Made by a program: the position numbers and the translations under genes. Below, piece after piece: positions 52,301-63,945 of a stretch of DNA of 64,000 nucleotides (position 1 is its first letter; each line of letters starts with the position of its first letter). A model generated the notes under the pieces. The model made no database searches and was not told the DNA's origin. It saw only the letters and a program-made list of their open reading frames with translations. Source of the DNA: Pipra filicauda (lineage: Eukaryota > Chordata > Aves > Passeriformes > Pipridae). Location of the stretch: assembly GCF_003945595.2 (NCBI RefSeq), contig NW_024104667.1, forward strand, positions 305,111-369,110, written 5' to 3'.

Positions 52301-55300
52301 AGGGGAAAACATTTTGCAAGCACTGCAGATACCCCAGAAAAAAATAGTAAAAAGGATTATTTAAACAAAAATTAAGGACTACTCACATTTGAATATTATA
52401 TCTTAGGGCACAGAGCCAAATGCAGATGCATCTAGTAATGTTTTGGAACAAGGCCAAATTCTCTCCCTCCTTGTTGTTCAATTTTATAGCAAGGGAGCAA
52501 AAGGGGGGGGTTGATATAATACGATCGTTTGGTAACCAATGTTTGGGGGCTTGTTAAGGTGCAAGTGAGGGCATTTATGTGAAAGGAGGGCATAAAACTA
52601 ACAGTGTTCTTCAAACCAAAGGATGATGTGTGTCACGTAGCACTGTATTTTGTGACTATTTCCGATAGCAGCAAAGCAGCTCAGTACAATGATTTACAAG
52701 CAAAGACATTGTGTCAATCCACTGGGTTTCACTCCACAACCATCTTGAGAAAAATCAAATCTAGACATTATATGCAGTGACAATCCCAAACAAACCATGG
52801 CAGTTGTGTTTCTATTTGGAGACAAACAAACATCAACAACGAGGGTTTTATTCTTCTCTCATAGCACTGATAAAAACAGTCCTATCTTTAGCAAATCCTA
52901 ATGTCTGGGAATATTAACATGTTAATGCTGGGTTTTTGCTCCAGATTGCAATGCATTCACTAGAGTCCTCATACCCAACAGACAGGAAGAGAACCTGACA
53001 GTTCTGGATTGGGTCAGACCAGAACAAATCATCAGCAGTGCCAAAGACCCATGCCCACCCTCTCCCTTCCAGTCACACTAATGTATTTCATAGTGTGGGG
53101 ATCACTGGGTGGGGGAATGACAGCTGCAGAGGCAGTATCAGCCTCCAAGGACCTATGGGATATTAGCAGGTACATTAAGGCTGATCCTGTTGCCATGAAT
53201 TTCCTTGCTGTGCTCTCTGCAATGTGAAACTCTGCAATGGAAGGGTTTGGGGGCAGCAGAGTGGAAGCTGTGTATTCTAGTGGGTACCCAAAGTGACTGG
53301 GGCCAATTGAGGTGATAAAGAGCGTCTGTGCCCCCAGCCTAGACCTCCATCACAGTGACAGTTTTTGGGGGTGCTGTTCTTTGAAGGGTGGAAAAGATAC
53401 CCTCCCTCTCAATGCCTACTCTGAAACTAGCAAGAAGGTCAGTTAAGTAAGTTAAAGTAATGATTAATAATCCTGGAAACCTGTAGCTGCAGGAAGTCAG
53501 AATAACTGGTTGGAAGGAGAATGAAGAGTGATTTTCATACTTGGGATATTCACAGAGGCCAAAGAAACTCTCTACAAGGGGAAACACAGAGTCCCAAATT
53601 CCAAGCCTTTAACTGGGGAAGCAATGTGACAGTCAGAGGGTAAGGATTTGCATTAGACCATGAGTGGAAACAAGACCACCCCATCACCAAGGGGTGTCTC
53701 TGACTCCAAATTACCTTCCTGCAGAGAAGGGGAAGGGTGAGGCCAGGTCATCCAACACTGCCATGGCTGGCCTTGGTGGCCCAGGAACACCTGTGACACA
53801 TCCTCCCACACAGGCAGAGACAGCAACATTTTGAGTGCTCTCCAGTCTGTTCTTGGGCACACTTCTTTAAACCTAAATTCAGCTTGAGTACAGGCGGCTG
53901 CCTCATAGTTGAAGTCAATGAAATTTCACCCACCTACACCAGATCTGAACTGACTCTATGAATAGATATGTAGAGGGTAGGATATTCAAATTCTGTGGTT
54001 GTCAAAACTAGACATCTGTGTCAAAGCATTTGACAAGTGCACTGATATATGTCAGCAAATTGCCTGAGGTACTTGCTAAAAAACTACGGTAACTTTCTCA
54101 TCCTGAAATACTTCATCTACACAACAATTAGTAAGTGGCTGAAAAAGCAAAATGCTAATAAATGCCTGCCTGACCATTTCACTGTCTGATTGTATTCAAG
54201 AAATGAGACTGCAACTTAAATTTTTTTATGTTCAAAAGAAGAAAAAAAATCGGCATTCAAATACAGTACCTTCAAAGCATTGCTACCATGACAAGGAGCT
54301 CATGGGAGGGGACAAAATACTTCTGCAATTACCAACTCAGCCTGTAACCACTGCAGGAAATTCAAGATGATCATGATAATCAATCCCAGGGAGCAATCTC
54401 TGTGCAACATATCATTGATGGGTCAAGTGCCCTGCATAGTTTTCTAGCTTAATAATAGAGTTTCATACCAGATTGCTTGAGGAATCCATATGCTGACATT
54501 CTGACTTGATCACCTCAGCCTGGCTGTGCTGCTTTTTGCTGGTGTATCTGGATGCCACATTCAAGCCAGAAAAAAAGCCAAATTGAAAAAGAAAAAAACC
54601 TGTTCTGTTTCCTTTTATTATCAAGGGAACTCAGAGCTTCAAAAGTGTGGAAAGGGTCAGAAGAAAATTCCATGGAAAGGAATACCAGAAACAGAAAGAC
54701 ATCACCTCTGTTTTTCAGGGGAGGAGGGGTGTAGTTTGGATTCCAATAAGACACAATATAAATGTTCTGTTCTGAAATGAAGGTGGCTTCATAAATGTAC
54801 ATCAATAAAGATGAACTGCTAGAGAATACCAAAACAGCTGATCCAGGTCTTTCATCATTAGGATTTGGATTATAATTTTTTTTCCTCTGGCGTAAAGACC
54901 TTGAACTTGGAATTGCTGCAAAATCACAATTCTGGGCTCTTCTTCTGTATTCACTGATTAAACATTCAAGAAAAAAACTAAACCAAAACAATGACAACAA
55001 CATTTAAAAAAAAATAAAAAGACAGCAGTTATTTTGAATTCAGCCTGAAAAATTAAACAATTATATAAAAATAAAAAGATAGTCCCAGGGAATAATTAAG
55101 TACATAAGCACAGGAGCATATTTTATAAAACAACTAAGACAAGGTAGTTGTCCAACACCAAGCACAAAAAACAGTTTTCCTAAATATATGAACCCATTGG
55201 GAAAAAACTAGTTAGAAAGTCTTCAACAACTCTGAGGAGCAGAGCAAATACCCCAGTGCACTGCAGTTGTGACATGGCTGTATCCGTTCTACATAACAGG

Positions 55301-55440
55301 TGGTAGCATCTCTTCACAGCATAACAGTGTTTGAAATAAGTTTATGTAAAGCTGCATTGCACAGGATAGCTATATTTCAGAATTTGCTGTAGCTTAAGTT
55401 ATGTTACTGCAAGATTTAGTTCAGTAATTTTATGCAATTG

Positions 55441-55490
55441 GCAAATAGGCAGAAATATGCAAATATGTAAATATGCAATAGGCAGAACTA
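55441..55490. promoter_or_regulatory. Direct-repeat and octamer-like cluster
   Basis: The word AATAGGCAGAA occurs exactly at 55444-55454 and 55477-55487 (33 bases apart). It brackets a perfect octamer ATGCAAAT (55457-55464) and an ATGTAAATATGCAA run. Alternating 8-10 bp ATG(C/T)AAAT words recall paired POU sites. Regulatory use is inferred from motif density. Confidence 0.3.
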
Positions 55491-55546
55491 GTATAATTTA
55501 ACATTTATGAATTGCCAGTTTCCTCATATAAATACTGCAAAGAATT

Positions 55547-55584
55547 TTGCAATTATCAAACTATCTAAAGATAGTAAATTGCAA
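55547..55584. repeat. AT-rich hairpin
   Basis: TTGCAATT...ACTATC (55547-55565) pairs with GATAGT...AATTGCAA (55570-55584) around a TAAA loop. There are a perfect 6-bp inner stem and a 7-8 bp outer stem, with a small bulge on the left arm. It stands 60 bases downstream of the octamer cluster. Confidence 0.55.
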
Positions 55585-58500
55585 TTTGGGATGTTGCTTA
55601 TTTATTAAAGTGATTTATGAATGAACATAAGCGCATTGACTTTAAGACTCTAATCCACTGACTCAGCAAAAAAGTTAGTCTGCCTAGTACAGGTGGTTTT
55701 GTAATTGTGATACATTAGGAAATTTCACTGTGTTTAATGGACCTCAAACTCACCCTTCCTCTTGAAAATGAACTATTGAGTTCTTTGATGGAGAAGTGCC
55801 CAGGAGGCCTTTCTGAATTCAGAGATAAAATGTAACATGTTCGGAGTTTCACTAAAGCTTAGCACAACCTGAATTCAGCACCCTGGTATTTGTGATTTGG
55901 TCCACCAAAACTATTCTTATCAAATATATTACGCTCACTACAAGGTAAAACAAGCCTTTAATTACTTTCCTTTCTCTTGCCTGCAGGCAAGAGCAACTCC
56001 TCTTCCCCGATACCATTGCCGGGGCTGCTCAGAAGCATTTGATCAAGCAGCAAATCTAGGACACCAGAGCAGAGGTGCAGGCTAAGTTATCCTTAGTTAA
56101 GTCACAGGAAGGGAAGTTTCTGCATATGAAAGTAATTGTGTGAGAAGAAACCACTCGTTCCCTGAAATTTGACATTCATTGCTTAAATATTGGATCAAGC
56201 CCACAATTTGGAATGAATCAACAAGCAGAAAAGCTCAAAACTTCTTTGACCCCCAGATGCACAGAAACGTATGCACTAAAAAAATGCATATAGATGCCAA
56301 ATGTATATGAGGTGAAATGTGGTTAATGTAATAGAAAACGTATAGAAGCACACATAAATAATTGCTTTTCCCAGGTTAGCAATAATACTTTATCTACAAA
56401 GAGAAGCTGAGAATTTCAGTGGTATGCACCTACACATTGTTGCCTATTGTTTAATTACGTAAAAGCTTTTCTTGGAGAACTATATTCAGAGATCCATATA
56501 TCTCTTTTTGATATAATCCCAGAAAAAGAGCAATAAAAAATTGACAATTAGCAAAAGAGTACTTCTATTCAATCTCTTGCATTGTCTTCATCACTACAGT
56601 ATCAGAGCACCTTCCAGTACAGCAGAAAGTGACATATGTCATACATTTGCTCTTTCTTCCTCTCCCCAAGAGGACAATTGTGTATGGCGTTTTCCCTTTG
56701 CTTTTTTATTGCACACATAGACTGCTGGGGAAATTTTTTGTTGGGGAAACTAGGGTAAGAGATTTATGTTAGCGTCAAAGATGTTGAACTCTGTGGTGGT
56801 ACTTCATCTTTACGCAAAAGCATTACAAGCTCATGCAGAGAATAACTTTGTCCTTCAAGTAAAAGCTTCTTTTAGCCTTATACACAAAGTTGTTCTCTCA
56901 TTGACCTACCCTAAGTATTTACTGCACAGACCACATGCTGAGGGCTGAGTCATCAGCATTGTAAAAAAATTCAAAGTATTAGTTAAAACATGGTCACAGT
57001 CATCCACTAGAATTCTTAAAAGTTTAAACTGAACTATCTTCCATTAGCAGACATGCTAATTTATGTAATGAAATGTTAAAACCACTTTATCACCAAGAAA
57101 AACCTGTTAACATTTTTGGGAAAACTCTTCCAACAGAAAGTTGGTGTTCTGACTAAAATTAAATTTTTACAAAAAATATCTGCTTTCTATGGAAATTTTG
57201 CCTGCTTGTTGAAAAGAATAAAAACACGAAAACTTTTTGAAACCCATTCTCTGGAAAGTTCTAGTCACAGGCATAAACTTAGCTTCTTTTCACACGTCTT
57301 GACAATGTTTAGATCTGTTGACAGTGTTGTTATCAAGAAATGCCGAGGGGACACGGACAGAAATCTGCTTCATGTAGCTCATTTAAGATAATACCTTTTC
57401 CTGTCATTTGCTATTCCAGCACAGCCAATATGTCCAGAAATAGATGGAAACAACTGTGTGCAAAGGGTGGTTGGTGATCAATCCATCAAAATTAAAATTC
57501 AAGGTTCAAAAACCTTGAGAGCAGGAGGGATCCAGATTTGAATCTGACAGCAAAATGAAAGAGCAAAATTCTCCAGCACTTCCATGGTGATCTGGGGGAC
57601 ATAATCCTAGAAAGTTACATCACAGCCAGGTGCAGGTTGCCACTGCTATTGCAGAGGACTGAGAGGCTCACTGTCACTTTTAGGGATTCATTTTGGTTAG
57701 GCTCATGATGCTACTACTGCCATTTAAGGCCAGGAAATGTATTAAGATAATACCTGCATAGACAGGACTGGACCTAGCACCAGTGCTGAAGACCAAAAAT
57801 TGATTTTAGCCTTATGTGTTCAGAGTCTAAAACAACCCTGAAATTTCTCTGTTAAGATCTAAGATTCAGAGTAAGTCCGCCTCAGATTTAATCAGCAACT
57901 ATATGCCCAATTTGTTCTAATGTAATAGTGCCCCAAATAGCTCGTTTGTTGTTAAATTTGCATGTTAACTAATATCATGATAGTCCATTTTCAATTACTT
58001 ATAAAAAAAATAAAACAAAAGAAAAAAATAAAAGCAACAAAAAAACCCATGAAAAACTCACCACCACCAAAAAACCCCTTTACCTTGTTTTAAGTCTTCC
58101 CTTTTGATGACCCTTTTGAAACTCACTCTTCTGGAAATTTTAGGCAAACCTATAACTCCAAGACCCAGGTGCCTAGAGCAGAGGTAGAATTTCTTTTTTC
58201 AAGGAGATGAGCACACTGCAGGTTTGGGTGTGCTCACCACAAAACAATAAGAGATAAGGTCAGGCCCTGGAGCTTCATGCCCTTTTTTTCAACCTCCTCC
58301 CAGCTCTTGCTCTATCAGGTGTGTCAATAATTGTATCAGGTTGCATAGCTTTGGGGTTAACTGAGTTCTCAATCTCTCTTTAATCATTTTCACCACCATC
58401 ATGTTGTCAGCTCTGCACAGATGAGGTTTATACTTAAATGAGCTCCCAGGGGATCCAAACACAAAGCTGCTACTACAGTCTCCTTTCTGATGATGTAAAT

Positions 58501-59360
58501 GGTTTCTTTAGAAATAAAAGGATAACAACTGAGCACCTTCAATAGAAAGGGATCAAGAACTGAGAATAGATTTGCTCCTCACCAAGTCACCTGGCATGGA
58601 GACTGCCTAGAATCCACACAATGCCTCTGTTATCCATATATGTTCCCATGTTGTGCCTTGTTGGTGGTTTCCTGTATACAGGACTTCATTATATATGTAT
58701 GCTGTGCTCAGTTAAAAGAGGCAGAAACGGGGTTTAGTAAGGACTGACCAACACATACAGATGTCAAGCAGAAATGTTAAAAATCAATACTGAAAAATGA
58801 AGTCATGTGAAACCTTTCCAAGAAAACTTTACAAACATTAATAAGACGTGCATCTTCTCAAACATCACTTCAGCCAACACTGTTCTAAGGTACTGAGTCA
58901 CCAGAGAAGAAAATGCAAGGCCACATGTACCGAGGGCTTTACTTGTCACCTGTACATGTCTGTTAGTTGAGCTTTTTTTGCCTTACGTTTTGCTAATATC
59001 TGCATATGGATATTCTGTAGGGAGAAAAATCATGTTATGTGCGACAAAGGTGCACCTTCCACTGTTTTTGGAAGGCATCCTGCAGGAAGAACCTGGAGCT
59101 GGGATTAACATACCCAGAATGAGTTTCTTCAATGTGGGTTGCATTTCCACATTTCGAAGGAGGATGGGACACACCCTTTCCTGGACACAGGCATTGAGGG
59201 TTTTGGCTGTGAGCAGCACCAATTCTTCAAAATCTTCCTTCTCATCAGTCAGGGAGGAGCAGATTCATATATTTGATGTTTGCAGTACAGTGTCTTTAAG
59301 CAAGTCCTGAAACTTCATGTGAGAAAATGGCTTAAGCCTCAGGAATGCAAATAGTGAAGA

Positions 59361-59366
<6 letters not shown>

Positions 59367-59404
<38 letters not shown>
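59367..59404. repeat. T38 homopolymer
   Basis: Thirty-eight consecutive T. If it is a retroposon tail, the body would lie to its right on the minus strand; nothing recognisable is there. Confidence 0.95.
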
Positions 59405-59405
<1 letters not shown>

Positions 59406-60054
59406 TATCTATACTCCTGTCAAGATGAATGCTGAAATCTCTGGAGGGAAAAGTCTGAAGCATTTTACCATTATTGCCAACAAGGTATCAGTAAACTCTA
59501 TTATGAACCCTCTGGGGGCACAGTAAATGAACAAAATTGTATGTTGGCCTTGGCTCTGTTTTCTGCTGTTAGATGAATGAACTAAATCAAATATGTCGGA
59601 TCCGAGGGACAGCTTGAGTTTTAAAGTTTGAAGGGATGATAAACTTCCTCTCTTCTCTTAGTTCGTGAAGAGCCCAGTGGCCTACTGAGACAAGGGAGGC
59701 AAAGGAAGAGACAAGGAACAGACTAACACTGGGTTTGCAGTGTCTTCTGCCTGAGTGTCTCTGATAAAAGCTGTATCATATGCATCATCTCTGAGAAGTC
59801 TGTATATCATTTGGTGGCAGGTCATCTTGCATTCATGCTGTTCTTCATGGGAATAAGTAATAAAATGTTCTTCAGTCAGCTATTTAAATAATTTCCAAGT
59901 CTCATTGTCCACTTTTACATGTAAGACTGGCCTGACTCAGGCCTCCTAGCTATATTCTTTCACTAAATATCACATGAAAGAGCTTCTCTCTTTGCCCAAT
60001 CAGGGATGGAGCCTATCTTCCTAACTGAGTCAGTAGGTTAAAGTCTCAAATGGC

Positions 60055-60205
60055 AGGAAGCCTGGATTTTATTACAAATCTGTCACTGATTTACCTTAGG
60101 TAGATCTTTTTTATCTCACATTAGCTTATTTTCTCTCCCAATCATTTTTTATATTATATCTTCATTGTATAAACTCTTTGAGATAAGAGCTACTAGTCTT
60201 CACAT
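60055..60205 (+). repeat. Possible CORE-SINE/MIR relic
   Basis: GCCTGGATTTTATTACAAAT, then CTGTCACTGATTTACCTTAG, then TTATTTTCTCTCCCAATCAT, and later TGTATAAACTCTTTGAGATA occur in the order of MIR-type SINEs (cctggattc-aaatc, ctgccacttac, tttcctcatc, gtaagctctttgaggg). Diverged; by-eye assignment. Confidence 0.35.
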
Positions 60206-60934
60206 ATACAAAACCAGAAGAACTAAGCTATTAAATCATAAAATACAGCACTTCAGTTCTTTGGTATGTGCATGTAATTTTTAAACACTTTACAAACAAT
60301 CTGTTAAATCTGCTTTTCCAGAGTAGTAAATTGACACAGGACACTCAAATGAAGAGCCTTAACTTCTGAGAATCATCAGCAGACTGCGGACTACAGCCTT
60401 GAAACCCTGGCTGCTAACCACTTGATCCTCTTTATTCTCTTTCTACGGAATCTGCTAGGTTGGAGGTATGCTAGCATTTCCTTCCACATCTGAAGAGCTT
60501 GATAAAAAAAATGCTTTAAACTTATATAACAAATGCACAAGCAAATTTTAGCTCAGAAGTATTACAGATCCAGAATTGTCTTTACATGTCACAATCACAT
60601 TTTCTTACCCATGCTTTTACCATGTGTTGTAAGCATATGGCATGTTGGCAATGCATGACAAAAATGCACAAAGTATGGTGTCAAAAAAATATCCTACTAA
60701 GAAGTTTGAGAAGCTGCCTATTACTCTCTTTTAAGTAAGTCAGGCATCTTCTAAAGTACCCATTTTCTTGCAAACTGAAGACTCTCTCTACTGTTGCCAG
60801 AGGCTTTTATTTTCATACTAAATAGAAACATGCAGCTCTGGAAATCACTTGATATTCTGATCTCTTGCTGACAACAGATACAGGTTAAATTGCCAGCTGG
60901 TTTATACCAGTGGAGAGTATAGACCATCTGGCAT

Positions 60935-61628
60935 GGTAGGATAGGTTGACAAGGGGAAAGCAGTGGATATTATCTACCTTGACTTCAGCAAGGCTTTTTA
61001 CACTGTCTCCCATAATATCCTCGTAAGTAAGCTCATGGAAATCCAATGATCAATGGACAGAGAGGTGGATCAAGAACTGGCTGAATGGCAGAGCTCAGAG
61101 GGTCATGATCAGTAGAATAGAATACCATTGCAGGCCTGTAGTCAATGCCGTTCCCTAGGGGTCAATACTGGGTTCAGTCTTATTTAACTCATTCATCAGT
61201 GACCTGGGCAAAGGGGTAGAATGCATCCTAAGCAAGTTTGCTGATGATATGAAACTAGGGGGAGTGGCTGATATACCCGAAGGCTGTGCTGCCATTCCAC
61301 AGGTCCTTAATGGGCAGAGAGAAACTTAATGAAGTTCAACAAAGGCAAGTGTAGAGCACTGCACCTCGGGAGGAATAACACCAAGTACAGGTTGGGTGAC
61401 TTGCTGGAATGCACTGTATAGAAGGACCTCAGAGCGCTGGTGGGTGACAAATTGACCATGAGCTGGCAGCGTGCCCTTGCAGTCAGAAGGGCCAATGGGA
61501 TCCTGGGGTGCATCAGGAATAGTGTGGCCAGCAGGTTCATGGAGGTGGTCCTCCCTTTCTACTCAGCCCTAGTGAAGACACATCTGGAGTATTGCATTTA
61601 GTTCTGGTCTCCACTGTTCAAAAAAGAC
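60935..61628 (+). mobile_element. CR1 LINE fragment, reverse-transcriptase region
   Basis: The plus strand encodes a decayed piece of the CR1 ORF2 reverse transcriptase. The [12 protein letters not shown] motif lies near 60980-61000, and the catalytic FADD motif with downstream MKLGG is readable at 61237-61262. The later part aligns with the typical CR1 segment encoding LARVGRANGILGCI-like sequence and the 'LEYC' stretch near 61590. Frame breaks and in-frame stops make it inactive. It is truncated at both ends. Loss of the 3' end is unusual, because CR1 inserts normally keep their 3' tail; here the sequence is replaced at about 61628 by a pyrimidine/GGTGG-rich joint, suggesting later deletion or insertion. 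Confidence 0.92.
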
Positions 61629-62314
61629 AACCTCTAATCTCTGCCTTTTCTCTCTCTCTCACTGGAGGAGGTGGGGGTGGAGGGTGGGGAGTGGCTGCAT
61701 AGGGTTGAATCATGAGAGCTTTTAATTGGAGATCAATGTGAGGCACAAAGGTCTGAGATAATAACAGATCTGCTCAGAGCAGGTTGGAAACAATTTTGAT
61801 GTAATCATTTATGGATTAGGTAAAGAGCCCCCTGGTTACAATGTTACTCAGTCTGTTCATGTGGGTGTGGTACCTAACCCTGTACATGTTTCCATATATG
61901 TACTGTGTGCCCATTAGGGTGCTCTTTTTCAGAGCAGAGAGGGGAATCAGGATTTCTTTGTTGCTGTACTGTGTGATATCAGTTTATGACATTATAACAT
62001 CAAGGGCAATAAGAGTCATTTGGGATGTGTATTCAGTGTTGTTCTCCTGTCCTGACTTCAGCTGCTACCTCTGGGAATACATTAACAGTTGTATCCAGCC
62101 TGTGGGGGAACATGGGAGGATGATTTGCCCTAGCCTTTCACTCGCTTTTCCTCCTTTAGGCCTGTTACAGCTTTTGAGAATTTTGAATTCTCTTTGGATG
62201 TTAAGGAAAGCATGGTCTTGTTGCTAGGTCTTGCCAGGTCCCCTCAGTGTGGCCCAGACCACGTTTAGAGTCAGAACAGAGATTTCTAGGAATGTCTTAC
62301 ACCCCAGTCCAGAA

Positions 62315-62840
62315 GATCCATGCTTTTACTGGTTGTATACTTTCATTTTAGACTTCAAGAGATTTTGCCCACACGAATCCTTGCAAAGTCTTTGGTTCTT
62401 TAATACCTTGAGTTCACATCTGGAGAAAAACTACACATTTTTCTCTAAGAGATTTCCTTGTAGTTTGGTGAGAAAATAGGCACTTCGGAAAAAACAGTTT
62501 TACAGAACTAACATGCAAACCGAGGAAAAGCATTACAACAGATTACTATAACACCCAGTACAAAAAACCCAATGCACAAAAGCACTGCACCTAATGCAAG
62601 TAACTAGAAGAACACCAACCCAAACTTAAGTGAATTACAGACAATAGGTGTTTAAGTTGCCCCCAGGAGGAAGGAAAGAGAGATTAAGAGCCATGTGCTC
62701 TTCATGGGCACAGCTGTGTTGGCTCCAGGCCTAGGCCTAGCTCTTGCCACCCCCCCGGACAACGCGGTTTATTTGACCCATCAATCAAACAATCCAGTAA
62801 GATACGAACCCGGCCTCTGACAGAAGGTCATTCAGAGATC
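62315..62840. mobile_element. Putative insertion in the left arm of the inverted duplication
   Basis: These bases have no counterpart in the right arm, where the flanking matches lie only about 25 bases apart. On the minus strand there is an AATAAA signal (62768-62773) soon followed by a GC-rich GTTGTCC run. That would fit an LTR-like R/U5 region, but ends and target duplication were not found. It could equally be original sequence deleted from the right arm. Confidence 0.35.
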
Positions 62841-62908
62841 TGCCCCAAGAGTGGACAGTTCATGAGTGGCATGGAATGGGGTGAAAAAAAGACAGTGTTC
62901 GGGAAAAT

Positions 62909-62990
62909 TCTCTGCTCCAATGGTTTGAAAGTTCATCCCTGAAAAACTACAGGACTTCAGGGGTGAACTTCCAAACCGTTAGAGAAGAGA
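62909..62990. repeat. 35-bp hairpin at the centre of the inverted duplication
   Basis: Left arm 62909-62943 and right arm 62956-62990 are complementary at 30 of 35 positions around a 12-base spacer. All five mismatches are one-base substitutions. Outside it, pairing resumes at GAGTGGCATGGAAT (about 62864-62877) and its complement at about 63027-63040. Confidence 0.85.
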
Positions 62991-63389
62991 TGTCCTCCAA
63001 ATTCTGGCCAATTTTCTCCCATATTCCATGCCACTCAAGACTATCCACCCTCAGGACATTTCCCTGAAAGGCCTTCCTAAAAATCTCTTTCGTAGCTTTA
63101 AATGTGGTGTGGACTGTACTGAGCACACCTGGTAGACTTAGCAACAAGAACATGCTTTCCTTAACATCCAGGGAAATTCAAAATTCTCAAAAGCTGTTGT
63201 AAAATGCCTAAAAGAGGGAAAGGGAGTGAAAAACTGGGGAAAATCATCCCTCCCTGTTTCCCCCACAGACTGAGTACAATTATCAATGAACTTCTGAATA
63301 TTGCACCTGAGGTAAGCGTAGGAGAGCAATACTGAATACACATGCCAAATGAGCCTCACTGCCCTTGTTTTTATCATGTCATAAGCTTG

Positions 63390-63945
63390 TTGCCTAAAAT
63401 CAGCAGTTAAACTAAACCTCTAAGACTCAATTTGTGAATTTTAGGAGGCAGGCATTCATTTATTACAGTGTGCTGGATTATTTCAGCACGCTGAGTGCCC
63501 TGGTAATCATTTCATCAAAATGCACTTAGAGGTATCTCAGCTACACCTTATATGTTTGCATTACATGATTATTAATTTTCATTTCCCACATTCCTGTTAT
63601 ATATTCATGACATTTCCCAACACTTATTAGCATTTATACATATCCTTATAGGGTCTCTGAGGGGTTTCAGCAAGGGTCTCTGGTGGTCATTTCTCTCTAG
63701 AGCCCCCAGAGTTCTTAGTTACCGGTTTATGAACTTCTTTAAGACAATACATCTCGTTATAGAGTAAGTTGGTCTTGCCTAGCTTGCTGCTTTGGTCCCC
63801 TTCTTCATTGTTTCTTTACTTTCCTTGGCCAGTTTCTTTAAATTGAGGTTTTGGTTACACAGTAATTTTCTATTGTACGTTCCTGTTGCAAGTGGTACTA
63901 GTTCTTCAGTAGCTTCTGTTACATCTCAAAACTCTGGTATCAAAC
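63390..63945 (-). mobile_element. LTR-like insertion in the right arm
   Basis: Read on the minus strand, this has a TATA-like block (TATAAGGATATGTATAAATG, complement of about 63631-63650). About 170 bases later comes a poly(A) signal AATAAA (complement of 63459-63464) after a CAGCACACTGT stretch, then a U5-like segment. The left arm of the inverted duplication runs straight from TGTGATATCAG to TTATGACAT with no such sequence between, so this is an insertion by comparison. The exact ends and target duplication are unclear. A GGTATC...GATACC pair (63936-63952) sits at the outer boundary. Confidence 0.55.

Larger units (their letters stand above)
49322..60934. other. Gene desert, no gene supported
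   Basis: About 11.6 kb of mostly AT-rich DNA. The longest frame, 54515-55003 on the minus strand (162 codons), has no recognisable domain, is rich in low-complexity S/F/L runs and is not in a splice context I can defend. Frames at 58978-59310 (plus) and 58983-59222 (minus) are mutually antisense and unidentified. Motif islands at 55.4-55.6 kb, a T38 run and a SINE-like relic are listed separately. Confidence 0.6.

Noticed and set aside
54515..55003. 162-codon open frame on the minus strand
   Set aside because: No recognisable domain, low-complexity S/F/L content, no supporting splice or promoter context, and overlapping frames on the other strand.
58978..59310. Antisense pair of frames, possible pseudogene beside a T38 run
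   Set aside because: Neither translation resembles a known protein, and the T run is on the wrong side to be the tail of a plus-strand retrocopy. A minus-strand retrocopy would lie to the right, where nothing is recognised.
62794..62817. tRNA T-arm-like sequence on the minus strand (GGTTCGTATC)
   Set aside because: No matching D-arm, anticodon arm or acceptor stem nearby, and the B-box consensus fails at one fixed position.
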